A stretch of 64,000 nucleotides of DNA, from the NCBI GenBank assembly GCA_024698705.1, contig JAILQX010000028.1, positions 23,075-87,074 of the forward strand, read 5' to 3'. Below are positions 1 to 7,445 of this stretch, piece by piece; position 1 is the stretch's first letter, and each line of letters starts with the position of its first letter. The notes under the pieces were generated by a model. That model had not been told where the DNA came from. It did no database searches and saw nothing but the letters and a program-made list of their open reading frames with translations. Origin of the DNA: Lachnospiraceae bacterium (GTDB lineage Bacteria; Bacillota; Clostridia; Lachnospirales; Lachnospiraceae). The position numbers were made by a program, and so were the translations under genes.

Positions 1-580
1 CAAGGAAGGACGTAGTATATTTGTGACAGAACTCGGCGAGATCGTCAACAACATGATGAAGGATGCATTTCCAAGTATCGTGGATGTGACATTTACCGCC
101 AATATGGAGGCGCTTCTGGACGCCGTAGAAGAGGGTACGGTCAAATGGAAGACCATCATCGAGAATTTCTACCCTGACCTCGACGAAGCCGTCGTAAAGG
201 CTGAAAAAGAGCTCGAGAACGTGGAGATACGTGATGAACTCTCCGGTGAGAACTGCGAAATGTGCGGTAAGCCCCTCTATATCAAATACGGCCCTCACGG
301 TAAGTTCCAGGCATGCTCGGGCTTCCCGGAGTGCAGGTTCACCAAGCCCTACTACGAGAAGATAGGTGTTTCATGTCCGCTCTGCGGCAAGGATATCGTC
401 CTTAAGGCCACAAGAAAGGGCAGAAAATACTACGGTTGCATAGATAATCCCACATGTGAGTTCATGACATGGCAGAAGCCTTCGGGCAAGCTTTGTCCCA
501 AGTGCGGCAAGATGCTTCTCATCAGAGGCAACAAGCTTGTGTGCATGTCCGAGGAATGCAATTATTCAGAAAACAGGTAA
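1..580 (+). CDS. topA: DNA topoisomerase I, C-terminal part (5' end outside the window)
   Basis: The reading frame is already open at base 2, so only about the last 190 residues are present. DNA topoisomerase I relaxes negative supercoils by transient single-strand cleavage; the catalytic core lies upstream of the window. What is visible is the end of the core followed by three C4 zinc-ribbon modules (CEMC...CSGFPEC, CPLC...CIDNPTC, CPKC...CMSEEC), the typical DNA-binding tail of Firmicutes TopA. In Bacillus topA also lies upstream of codY, but with trmFO, xerC and hslVU between; here codY follows directly. A strong terminator closes the gene. Confidence 0.95.
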   Translation, partial: KEGRSIFVTELGEIVNNMMKDAFPSIVDVTFTANMEALLDAVEEGTVKWKTIIENFYPDLDEAVVKAEKELENVEIRDELSGENCEMCGKPLYIKYGPHGKFQACSGFPECRFTKPYYEKIGVSCPLCGKDIVLKATRKGRKYYGCIDNPTCEFMTWQKPSGKLCPKCGKMLLIRGNKLVCMSEECNYSENR

Positions 581-630
581 GAAAGAAACTGATTTCATTT
601 TAAAGGCAAGTATTGCATAAAAGCATAAAA

Positions 631-660
631 GCCGGCAGATTACTCTGCCGGCTTTTTTTA
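631..660 (+). terminator. Intrinsic terminator of topA
   Basis: The arms gccggcaga and tctgccggc form a perfect 9-bp stem with a 4-nt loop, followed directly by seven T. It lies 50 bp after the topA stop. Confidence 0.93.
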
Positions 661-709
661 GTTTCACCGGTGAGTGGAAAGTGAGTGGAAGGCTCGGCAT
701 TGAGGACGA

Positions 710-890
710 TAAGATACTTACCGGGGAAACAGAGGAAATATCTTAAAAAATCGGTGGTGATTTGCTTGTTTGGAATGAATGTTAAGATATTTCTTTGAAT
801 TATTTGCAGAATATCTTATTTTGCGGACTGAATTGCTATTTAAGGGTGTGAAACTAAGATAGAAGGAGAGAAAAAGAGAATAATATCTTA
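710..890. repeat. Cluster of AATATCTTA motifs in the topA-codY intergenic region
   Basis: The 475-bp gap between topA and codY holds no gene I can support. It does hold four exact copies of AATATCTTA: 737-745, 810-818 and 882-890 on the + strand, and 783-791 inverted. Near matches lie at 710-718 and 855-862. A short direct repeat, gtgagtggaa, occurs at 670 and 681. This could be a cluster of regulator sites or AT-rich chance; no known site is recognised. Confidence 0.4.
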
Positions 891-975
891 ATAGGTAAGC
901 ACATGCCCAAACCTGAATTGTTTCCAAGTTATGTAAATCGAACTTATTTTTGTGATAACAAAGTTAATTTGCTTT

Positions 976-999
976 AATTGTCAAAATTGTCTAATAATT
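976..999 (+). promoter_or_regulatory. Overlapping CodY-box-like sites upstream of codY
   Basis: The known CodY box is AATTTTCWGAAAATT. The sequence AATTGTCTAATAATT at 985-999 matches it with three mismatches, and AATTGTCAAAATTGT at 976-990 overlaps it with about five. The better site ends 1 bp before the -35 hexamer of the codY promoter, a position suited to autoregulation. Inference from motif and position only. Confidence 0.45.
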
Positions 1000-1000
1000 C

Positions 1001-1029
1001 TTGAATGCATTCACAAATAGTGATACAAT
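1001..1029 (+). promoter_or_regulatory. Sigma-A-type promoter of codY
   Basis: TTGAAT (1001-1006), a 17-bp spacer and TACAAT (1024-1029) form a near-consensus promoter. The expected start near 1036 gives a short leader carrying the AGGAGG ribosome site at 1043-1048. Confidence 0.75.
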
Positions 1030-1055
1030 ATAACATGGGATCAGGAGGTAGACGT

Positions 1056-1841
1056 ATGAGCAGTGTTCAATTGTTGGATAAGACGAGAAAGATCGGCAAA
1101 TTACTCCACAACAACAATTCCAGCAAGGTTGTGTTCAATGATATTTGCGCAGTCATGCAGGAGATACTTGGCAGCAATATTCTGGTTATAAGCAGAAAAG
1201 GCAAAGTCCTTGGAATCGATAATGCCGAAGGGGTCGAGGTCATCCATGAGCTGATCAAGGACAAAGTCGGCGGATTTATTGACGCTATGCTCAATGAGCG
1301 TATGCTTTCCGTTCTGTCCACGAAGGAGAATGTCAATCTTGAGACTCTGGGCTTTGAGGATACCGACGTGAGCAAGTTCACGGCCATAATCGCCCCCATA
1401 GAGATCGCGGGAGAGAGGCTCGGAACCCTCTTCATATATAAAGCCGGACAGATGTATGACATCGATGACATCATCCTGTGCGAATACGGTTCAACTGTTG
1501 TCGGACTGGAGATGCTGCGCGCGGTCAATGAAGAAAATGCAGAAGAATCGCGCAAGATCGCCGTCGTGAAATCCGCTATCGGCACACTCAGTTTTTCGGA
1601 AATGGAAGCGATCGTCCACATATTTGACGAGCTTGACGGTATGGAGGGCATACTTGTTGCCAGCAAGATCGCCGACAGAGTAGGTATCACCAGAAGCGTT
1701 ATCGTCAATGCATTGCGCAAGTTCGAATCCGCCGGAGTCATCGAATCCAGATCTTCGGGTATGAAGGGCACCTACATCAAGGTATTGAATGATGTGGTAT
1801 TTGATGAGATCGATAAGATCAGAAAGACGAGTGTCGTATAG
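1056..1841 (+). CDS. codY: GTP-sensing global transcriptional repressor CodY
   Basis: CodY senses GTP and branched-chain amino acids and represses stationary-phase, amino-acid and often motility genes in Firmicutes. The start at 1056 follows AGGAGG with ideal spacing and gives 261 residues, the family's usual length; an in-frame ATG at 1005 lies before that ribosome site and within the promoter, so it is rejected. The N-terminal two thirds correspond to the GAF-type ligand domain. The C-terminal winged helix (about 202-245) keeps the hallmark segments ASKIADRVGITRS and GMKGTYIKV, which define the DNA-reading helix. It has its own promoter with CodY-box-like sites and a terminator, so it is probably a single-gene unit just ahead of the flagellar cluster. 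Confidence 0.97.
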   Translation: MSSVQLLDKTRKIGKLLHNNNSSKVVFNDICAVMQEILGSNILVISRKGKVLGIDNAEGVEVIHELIKDKVGGFIDAMLNERMLSVLSTKENVNLETLGFEDTDVSKFTAIIAPIEIAGERLGTLFIYKAGQMYDIDDIILCEYGSTVVGLEMLRAVNEENAEESRKIAVVKSAIGTLSFSEMEAIVHIFDELDGMEGILVASKIADRVGITRSVIVNALRKFESAGVIESRSSGMKGTYIKVLNDVVFDEIDKIRKTSVV

Positions 1842-1888
1842 AGCGGAAAAAATGATCACAGATCAGAAAGATGTGTGCCGTTTAACCC

Positions 1889-1916
1889 TAAACAATAAGG
1901 CTGGATCGACCGATAT
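1889..1916 (+). promoter_or_regulatory. Sigma-D (FliA)-type promoter candidate between codY and flgB
   Basis: TAAA (1889-1892), 16 bp and ACCGATAT (1909-1916) resemble the flagellar sigma consensus TAAA-N15-GCCGATAT. Transcription would start near 1923 and meet the terminator at 1951-1987 within about 65 nt. A second site with the same layout lies at 10182-10209. No coding sequence lies between this site and the terminator. Confidence 0.5.
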
Positions 1917-1950
1917 ATCTATTAACCACATATAAAGGATTGTGATATTT

Positions 1951-1987
1951 AAAGGGACTTATTTTTGATAAGTCCCTTTGTTTTTTA
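1951..1987 (+). terminator. Intrinsic terminator between codY and flgB
   Basis: aaagggactta (1951-1961) pairs perfectly with taagtcccttt (1969-1979) around a 7-nt loop, followed by gttttttac. It ends codY transcription and any transcript from the sigma-D-like site just upstream. Confidence 0.9.
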
Positions 1988-2070
1988 CCCCGAAGGGACA
2001 GTAAATGACAGATATTGCGGTCTTTATAGTGAAAATCTACAAGATAATGTGTTTTTTTGCCTAAATTCTC

Positions 2071-2098
2071 TTGTATTTTTTACACAATTATTTATAAT
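2071..2098 (+). promoter_or_regulatory. Sigma-A-type promoter of the flgB operon
   Basis: TTGTAT (2071-2076), a 16-bp spacer and TATAAT (2093-2098), downstream of the codY terminator. The flgB start lies about 80 nt after the expected transcription start. The rest of the 343-bp gap after codY shows only the sigma-D-like site and the terminator. Confidence 0.7.
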
Positions 2099-2184
2099 TA
2101 AATAGGGTGCGGCACTATATATTGATGGGTTTACATAACCTTACCACAATATTTATGGCACCTTCCCAAAGAAAGGAACAAGTT

Positions 2185-2574
2185 ATGTTTAACTCGGGAG
2201 TCTACAGTTATATCAATGTTTTGGATAAGGCGGCGGATGCTTCCTGGCTGAGGAATGAACTGATAAGCAACAATATTGCGAACCAGAATACGCCGGGCTA
2301 CAAGCGTCGCGATGTTGATTTTGAGAGCCAGCTTACCGAAGCACTTAAGCACCAGAAGTACACATCCGTTGATGCAAAGGTAAAGAATGTTGATCTTTCC
2401 AAACTCGGAGGAAAGATTTACACCGATTACGGCGGCTTCTCATACCGTATGGACGGCAATAATGTCGATCCGGAGCAGGAGCAGATCATGCTGGCGGGAA
2501 ACCAGTTGAAATATCAGGGACTTATGAATTCGCTCACGGCGGAATTCAATAATCTGAAGGCAGTTATGAAATAA
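2185..2574 (+). CDS. flgB: Flagellar basal-body rod protein FlgB
   Basis: FlgB is a proximal rod subunit exported through the flagellar type III apparatus. The start at 2185 is chosen because GAAAGGAACA lies just upstream and the protein then begins MFNSGVYSYINVLDKAADAS, as usual; a longer frame from 2107 has no ribosome site. The 129 residues match the family. The rod/hook N-terminal motif appears as NNIANQNTPGYKR (about 30-42), and the C-terminal amphipathic helix (NQLKYQGLMNSLTAEFNNLK) ends the protein. It is the first gene of the flagellar operon, and is separated from flgC by three tandem 88-bp repeats. Confidence 0.95.
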   Translation: MFNSGVYSYINVLDKAADASWLRNELISNNIANQNTPGYKRRDVDFESQLTEALKHQKYTSVDAKVKNVDLSKLGGKIYTDYGGFSYRMDGNNVDPEQEQIMLAGNQLKYQGLMNSLTAEFNNLKAVMK

Positions 2575-2575
2575 A

Positions 2576-2839
2576 TTGTAGTTTCAGATTTTCTATGAAA
2601 ATATGAAACTACGCAGGCCACGCCTTCGCGAAGTGAACCGATCATGGCGTGGCTCTCGATAATTTGTAGTTTCAGATTTTCTATGAAAATATGAAACTAC
2701 GCAGGCCACGCCTTCACGAAGTGAACTTATCATGGCGTGGCTCTCGATAATTTGTGGTATCAGATTTTCTATGAAAATATGAAACTACGAAGGCCACGCC
2801 TTCACGAAGTGAACTTATCATGGCGTGGCTCTCAATAAC
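2576..2839 (+). repeat. Three tandem 88-bp double-hairpin repeats between flgB and flgC
   Basis: Units start at 2576, 2664 and 2752, and a truncated fourth begins at 2840 and runs into the flgC ribosome site. Units 1 and 2 differ at 3 positions, units 2 and 3 at 5. Each unit holds two inverted repeats. In unit 1, gtagtttca (2578-2586) pairs with tgaaactac (2604-2612), and gccacgcc (2617-2624) with ggcgtggc (2646-2653). In unit 3 the first stem has changed to gtggtatca, which keeps pairing through one G-U wobble but gains one A-A mismatch. No T-run follows any hairpin, so these are not standard terminators. No reading frame is supported. Confidence 0.95.
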
Positions 2840-2871
2840 TTGTAGTATCGTGTTTTCCGGGAGGATAAACT

Positions 2872-3321
2872 ATGGGAATGTTTGATTCTTTTAATATCAA
2901 TGCAAGCGGTCTCACGGCTCAGCGTTATCGTATGGATGTCATAGCCGAGAATATCGCCAATGCCAATACCACCAGGACCGAAGACGGTTCCCCTTACAAG
3001 AGGAAGGTGGTCACGTTTGAAGAGAAAAACGGCAACAATGTGTCGTTTGATACTATTTTCGGAAGAGCAAGCTCGAGGTTCAAGGGACATGGTGTAAAGG
3101 TTTCGGGGACATTTGAGGATAATCAGAGCGAAGGCAATATGGTCTACGACCCGTCACATCCGGATGCCGATGAGAACGGATATGTCATTTATCCGAATGT
3201 TAACATCATAACCGAGATGACGAACCTCATAGATGCGTCAAGAACCTATGAAGCAAATGCGACCGCATTTGATGCGAGCAAGAAGATCGCACAGCAGGGG
3301 CTGACGATGGGACAGTCATGA
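2872..3321 (+). CDS. flgC: Flagellar basal-body rod protein FlgC
   Basis: FlgC is the second proximal rod protein. At 149 residues it has the family length. The N-terminal rod motif reads ENIANANTTRTEDGSPYKRK (about 24-43), and the C-terminal hook/rod helix contains NVNIITEMTNLIDASRTYEA. A GGGAGGA ribosome site precedes the ATG. The gene follows the 88-bp repeat block, whose last partial unit ends just before this ribosome site, so translation of flgC could be affected by folding of that RNA. fliE follows after 25 bp. Confidence 0.96.
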   Translation: MGMFDSFNINASGLTAQRYRMDVIAENIANANTTRTEDGSPYKRKVVTFEEKNGNNVSFDTIFGRASSRFKGHGVKVSGTFEDNQSEGNMVYDPSHPDADENGYVIYPNVNIITEMTNLIDASRTYEANATAFDASKKIAQQGLTMGQS

Positions 3322-3346
3322 TAAGATCCGATAAACGGAGGGAATA

Positions 3347-3667
3347 ATGGATATTACGTCTTTATACAATATATCATCCGGGGCGGTCAAAAATGCTGTG
3401 GAGCATGCAAATGCAGGAGTGAAGCCCGTAGAAGAGAATAAGGATTTTGAGTCGATATTCAAGACCGCTCTCGACAATATCAATCAGACGAACGCGTATC
3501 TGTCGGATGCGGAAAATGAGGAACTCAAGCTCTCGATGGGACTTACGGACAATACGCATGATCTGACGATAGCATTGCAGAAAGCTTCGACAGCGCTGCA
3601 ATATACGGTTGCGGTCAGGGACAGATTGCTCGAGGCATACAAGGAACTCATGCAGATGCAGGTATAA
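3347..3667 (+). CDS. fliE: Flagellar hook-basal body complex protein FliE
   Basis: FliE joins the MS ring to the rod and is among the first exported substrates. The protein has 106 residues. The diagnostic C-terminal half includes the segment NTHDLTIALQKASTALQYTV followed by VRDRLLEAYKELMQMQV, the FliE signature. A GGAGGG ribosome site precedes the ATG. It lies in the standard position flgB-flgC-fliE-fliF. Confidence 0.96.
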   Translation: MDITSLYNISSGAVKNAVEHANAGVKPVEENKDFESIFKTALDNINQTNAYLSDAENEELKLSMGLTDNTHDLTIALQKASTALQYTVAVRDRLLEAYKELMQMQV

Positions 3668-3697
3668 CATATGCTTTGTTAAGGGAGTAACAGAGTC

Positions 3698-5305
3698 ATG
3701 GTTGAAAGACTGAGACAGATTCCACAGAAGATCGTGGAATGGTGGAACAAATTTGAATCTAAACAAAAGACGATCATAGTTTCCGTGATAGCGGGGCTGG
3801 TGGTCGCATTTGCCATACTTGTAGCCGTACTCACAAGGCCGGTATATGAGACGCTCGTTATCTGCGAATCCACGAAGGAAGCGGCAGAGATTACGGAATT
3901 GCTTGAAAGCGCGGATCCTGCGATCGAGTACAAGACCAGCGATGACGGATACCAGATCAGCGTCCTTAAAAGCCAGGTCGCACAGGCGAACCTGTTGCTG
4001 GGAGCCAATAACATCCCGACGGCAAGCTATGATCTGAGCAATGTTACGAGCGGCGGCCTGTCAACGACTGAAAGCGACAAGCAGAGAAGTTACAAACTCT
4101 ATCTGGAGAGTCAGATGGAGAAACATATAGAAGGCCTTGCCAATGTAAGAAATGCAACGGTACAACTCGATATTCCCACCAACGATGGCACATTGATTGC
4201 TAAGAATGAGCAGTCGAGCGCGGCGATCATGATAGAACCTGAAGGAGAGTTTGATCAGGAGAATGCGGAGAATGTTGCAAAGTTCGTTAAGACGGCACTG
4301 GGCAATGAAAGCATCGCCAATATCACGATCATCGACAATGAGGGCAACCTTTTATTTTCCGGCGATGAGGATTATTCGATAACCGGTTCGGCGACGGGAC
4401 AGCAGGCTGTCAAGCAAAACGCTGAGGCTGTTGTACAGAACAGCATCAGAAAAGTTCTTCTCGGGACCAATGAATTTGATCTGATAGAAGTGTCCAGCAA
4501 CCTGGAACTCGATTTCTCTGTAGTGGAAGAGACCGAACATCTCTATTACCCCGCAGATAATCAGAGCCAGGGCGTTTTGGGTTCTGAGGATATATACAGT
4601 TCCGAAGCCACGGGCGGCAATGCGGGAGTACCCGGTACCGATTCTAACGGTGAGGACGGAACGACTTATGTGATAGAGGATTCGGAGACTTCAAGTTCCA
4701 CCGTTACGGAAGAATCCAGAAAATACCTTCCGAACGAAAAGGTCACAAGCAAGACCATACCGGCCGGACTTATCAATTATGCCAATTCATCAGCTTCCAT
4801 AGCTGCTATCAAGTATAAAACGCTCAAGGAAGAAGATGCCAAGGCTCAGGGGCTTTTGGACGGAGTGACATGGGATGAGTACAAGCTCGCAAACCAGACA
4901 AGGACAAAGGTCGACATAGATGAATCTCTTGTACGGCTTGTCGCAAATGCTTCAGGCATACCTGCGGAGTCGATAACGATAGTCGCATACGAGGAACCGC
5001 TCTTCATAGACAAAGAGACTTCGTCGTTCCGTGTAAGCGACATAATTCAGATAGTATTGATAATAGTGATACTTGCACTTCTTGCATTTGTCATAATCAG
5101 AGGCATGAAGACGGAACAGGTACAGGAAGTCGAAGAGGAACTTTCGGTGGAAGAACTGCTTCAGTCGGGACCTGAAACCGAACTCGAGACCATCGAGGTT
5201 GAAACCAAGTCCGAGACACGTAAGATCGTCGAGAAGTTTGTGGATGAAAATCCCGAATCCGCTGCGGCATTGCTCAGAAACTGGCTGAATGAGGACTGGA
5301 GCTAA
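3698..5305 (+). CDS. fliF: Flagellar MS-ring protein FliF
   Basis: FliF forms the membrane MS ring on which export apparatus and C ring are built. It has 535 residues. A first membrane helix lies at about 26-47 (IIVSVIAGLVVAFAILVAVL) and a second at about 447-468 (IIQIVLIIVILALLAFVII), with YscJ/FliF ring-building domains between. An acidic, Ser/Thr-rich loop (about 285-345) is the usual variable insertion. The cytoplasmic tail (KIVEKFVDENPESAAALLRN) is the conserved FliG-binding helix. A 122-bp gap with no terminator separates it from fliG. Confidence 0.97.
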   Translation: MVERLRQIPQKIVEWWNKFESKQKTIIVSVIAGLVVAFAILVAVLTRPVYETLVICESTKEAAEITELLESADPAIEYKTSDDGYQISVLKSQVAQANLLLGANNIPTASYDLSNVTSGGLSTTESDKQRSYKLYLESQMEKHIEGLANVRNATVQLDIPTNDGTLIAKNEQSSAAIMIEPEGEFDQENAENVAKFVKTALGNESIANITIIDNEGNLLFSGDEDYSITGSATGQQAVKQNAEAVVQNSIRKVLLGTNEFDLIEVSSNLELDFSVVEETEHLYYPADNQSQGVLGSEDIYSSEATGGNAGVPGTDSNGEDGTTYVIEDSETSSSTVTEESRKYLPNEKVTSKTIPAGLINYANSSASIAAIKYKTLKEEDAKAQGLLDGVTWDEYKLANQTRTKVDIDESLVRLVANASGIPAESITIVAYEEPLFIDKETSSFRVSDIIQIVLIIVILALLAFVIIRGMKTEQVQEVEEELSVEELLQSGPETELETIEVETKSETRKIVEKFVDENPESAAALLRNWLNEDWS

Positions 5306-5427
5306 ACGGCTCCCGGTACGGACCGCAGGTTATCCGGTCACATTAAGATGACAGGCAGAGGATCTGTTGTTTGACGCCGGCGTATAGATCGGTCGTCTGA
5401 ATAAATAAGAACCATGAGGGGACAAGC

Positions 5428-6447
5428 ATGTCTGGTAAAAATCAGGAAGAAGGGTTATCCGGATTACAGAAGGCAGCGGTGCTGCTGATCACATTGGGGC
5501 CCGAGAAATCCGCGACAATTTTTAAACACCTCAAGGAAGAGGAGATAGAGGAACTCACACTGGAGATCGCCAATACAAGGAGTATCACTCCGAGTGTAAA
5601 GGACGAGGTCGTTGACGAGTTCTACAGAGTCTGCCTTGCACAGCAGTATATCGCGGAAGGCGGTATCGGCTATGCGAAAGAATTACTTGAAAAGGCACTC
5701 GGCAGCGAACAGGCAGTCGAGGTCATCAGCAAACTTACCGCAAGCTTACAGGTTAAACCGTTTGAATTTGTCAGAAAAACAGAGCCTTCCCAGCTGCTCA
5801 ACTTTATACAGGATGAGCATCCGCAGACTATCGCTCTTATACTTTCATATCTTGCTCCGTCACAGGCGGCTGCGATCATCAGTGCATTACCGCCCGAGAG
5901 ACAGCCTGACGTAGCCAAGAGAGTTGCCATGATGGACAGAACGAGTCCCGAGATCATCAAGGAGGTTGAGAAAATGCTCGAGAGCAAACTTGCCAGCCTT
6001 GTTAATCAGGATTACACGATCATCGGCGGTGTCGATCAGGTTGTTGAGATCCTCAATGCCGTTGACAGAGGTACAGAGAAACACATCATGGAGATCATGG
6101 AGATCGAAGAGCCCGAGCTTGCCGACGATATCAGAAAGAAGATGTTCGTATTCGAGGATATCCTGCTTTTGGACGACAGGGCTATACAGCGTGTATTGCG
6201 TGATGTTGATAACAACGACCTCGCGCTTGCACTCAAGGGTACCAACGAAGAGGTTCAGAATGCGATATTCAACAACCTTTCAAAGCGTCTTGCGACCATG
6301 ATCAAGGAAGATATGGAATTTATGGGTCCCGTTCGTATGAAGGATGTCGAAGAGGCTCAGCAGAAGATAGTAAATATCATCAGAAAACTGGAAGACAGTG
6401 CCGAAATTGTTATTTCAAGAGGCGGAGGCGACGAGATAATTGTCTAG
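5428..6447 (+). CDS. fliG: Flagellar motor switch protein FliG
   Basis: FliG is the C-ring subunit that contacts the stator and generates torque. It has 339 residues, the normal length. The N-terminal FliF-binding domain begins at GLSGLQKAAVLLITLGPE. The middle domain carries the EHPQTIALIL motif that binds FliM (about 129-138). The C-terminal domain holds the charged torque helix (FEDILLLDDRAIQRVLRDVD). A GAGGGGAC ribosome site precedes the ATG. The last 8 bases overlap the TTG start of fliH, suggesting translational coupling. Confidence 0.97.
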   Translation: MSGKNQEEGLSGLQKAAVLLITLGPEKSATIFKHLKEEEIEELTLEIANTRSITPSVKDEVVDEFYRVCLAQQYIAEGGIGYAKELLEKALGSEQAVEVISKLTASLQVKPFEFVRKTEPSQLLNFIQDEHPQTIALILSYLAPSQAAAIISALPPERQPDVAKRVAMMDRTSPEIIKEVEKMLESKLASLVNQDYTIIGGVDQVVEILNAVDRGTEKHIMEIMEIEEPELADDIRKKMFVFEDILLLDDRAIQRVLRDVDNNDLALALKGTNEEVQNAIFNNLSKRLATMIKEDMEFMGPVRMKDVEEAQQKIVNIIRKLEDSAEIVISRGGGDEIIV

Positions 6448-7357
6448 TAATCTGTTCAAAGCATACCATACAGTTAAAGAGACGAGCGTTCCGAGAGTCA
6501 TTGACGGCAATGTGGCGGTTGAAGAGGTCATCGAAAGACTTAAGTTTACGGGGACCGATGACGATACCGGGACGGCAGATGATGATATCATTGAAAATGA
6601 TGCATTTGAAGGCGAAGCCCAAGGCTTTTTTGACGGACTGGATGCGGAATCCATCGACGCGCTTCTCGGTGACGGCGGAGATCCTGAGGCCACAAACATA
6701 ATCAAGGCAAAGGTTACGGCTGATGCGGAGGCTATGAAGGAAAAGGCCATACATGATGTCGAGGAGATGCGCAAGCAGATGATGGAAGAGGCTCAGGCCG
6801 ATGTTGCCATGATGAAAAATGAAGCAGCAGTGGAACTCGACAGAGAACGGGCCATGACGCTTGAGATAGCTAAGAATGAAGGGTATCAGCTTGGTATGGA
6901 ACAGGCCAAGCTCGAGATGGACAGGATGAAGAACGACCTTCAGAAGCAGCGCAAGCAATGGGAAGAGGAATATGAGGATAAACTCTACGACCTTGAGCCT
7001 CAGTTCGTGAGACATATAACCAATATCTATGAGAAGATATTTCAGATAGAACTCTCGGACAAGAAAGAGATCGTAATGAATGTCCTTCACAATGCGATGC
7101 AGAAGATCGAAGGAACGAAGAATTATATCATACACGTCAGCAGGGATGACTATTCACTGGTGAATGAACACAAGAACGAACTTGTAGATGCCGCCATGGC
7201 GGCGGATGTCATCATAGATGTCGTCGAGGATATGACGATGAAGCACGGCGACTGCATGATAGAAACAGCCAACGGAATATTTGACTGCGGTATAGATACA
7301 CAGCTGACGGCGATCAAGAGACGTCTCACATTGCTGTCCTATGACGGAAGAGACTGA
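6440..7357 (+). CDS. fliH: Flagellar assembly protein FliH (export ATPase regulator)
   Basis: FliH binds and restrains the export ATPase FliI and docks it to the C ring. The frame begins with TTG at 6440, overlapping fliG; no nearby ATG gives a complete protein. Of 305 residues, about 60-85 are very acidic. A long charged coiled coil (about 95-185) is followed by the conserved FliH/YscL C-terminal domain with VRHITNIYEKIFQIELSDKK. Position between fliG and fliI supports the call, since sequence conservation in this family is low. Confidence 0.88.
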   Translation: MSSNLFKAYHTVKETSVPRVIDGNVAVEEVIERLKFTGTDDDTGTADDDIIENDAFEGEAQGFFDGLDAESIDALLGDGGDPEATNIIKAKVTADAEAMKEKAIHDVEEMRKQMMEEAQADVAMMKNEAAVELDRERAMTLEIAKNEGYQLGMEQAKLEMDRMKNDLQKQRKQWEEEYEDKLYDLEPQFVRHITNIYEKIFQIELSDKKEIVMNVLHNAMQKIEGTKNYIIHVSRDDYSLVNEHKNELVDAAMAADVIIDVVEDMTMKHGDCMIETANGIFDCGIDTQLTAIKRRLTLLSYDGRD

Positions 7358-7445
7358 CGGACTCGGATGTTGGCAAAGGCTGTGCGGCGAGAAACTTAAA
7401 CAATGCGGCCGTACGGTTTAAATATATAAAGGAGAGTGAAAGGGC

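Noticed and set aside
718..927. Minus-strand small gene in the topA-codY gap
   Set aside because: Low-complexity aromatic/Ser-rich translation of AT-rich DNA without a ribosome site.
1067..1771. Long minus-strand frame opposite codY (and many similar ones opposite fla genes)
   Set aside because: It is a shadow of codY, has no ribosome site or recognisable protein features, and the + strand protein is certain.
2576..2839. CRISPR-like direct repeats
   Set aside because: The units are contiguous and nearly identical over the full 88 bp, with no unique spacers and no cas genes.
5306..5427. Regulatory element in the 122-bp fliF-fliG gap
   Set aside because: I see no convincing hairpin with T-run, promoter or repeat, only short chance inverted repeats.
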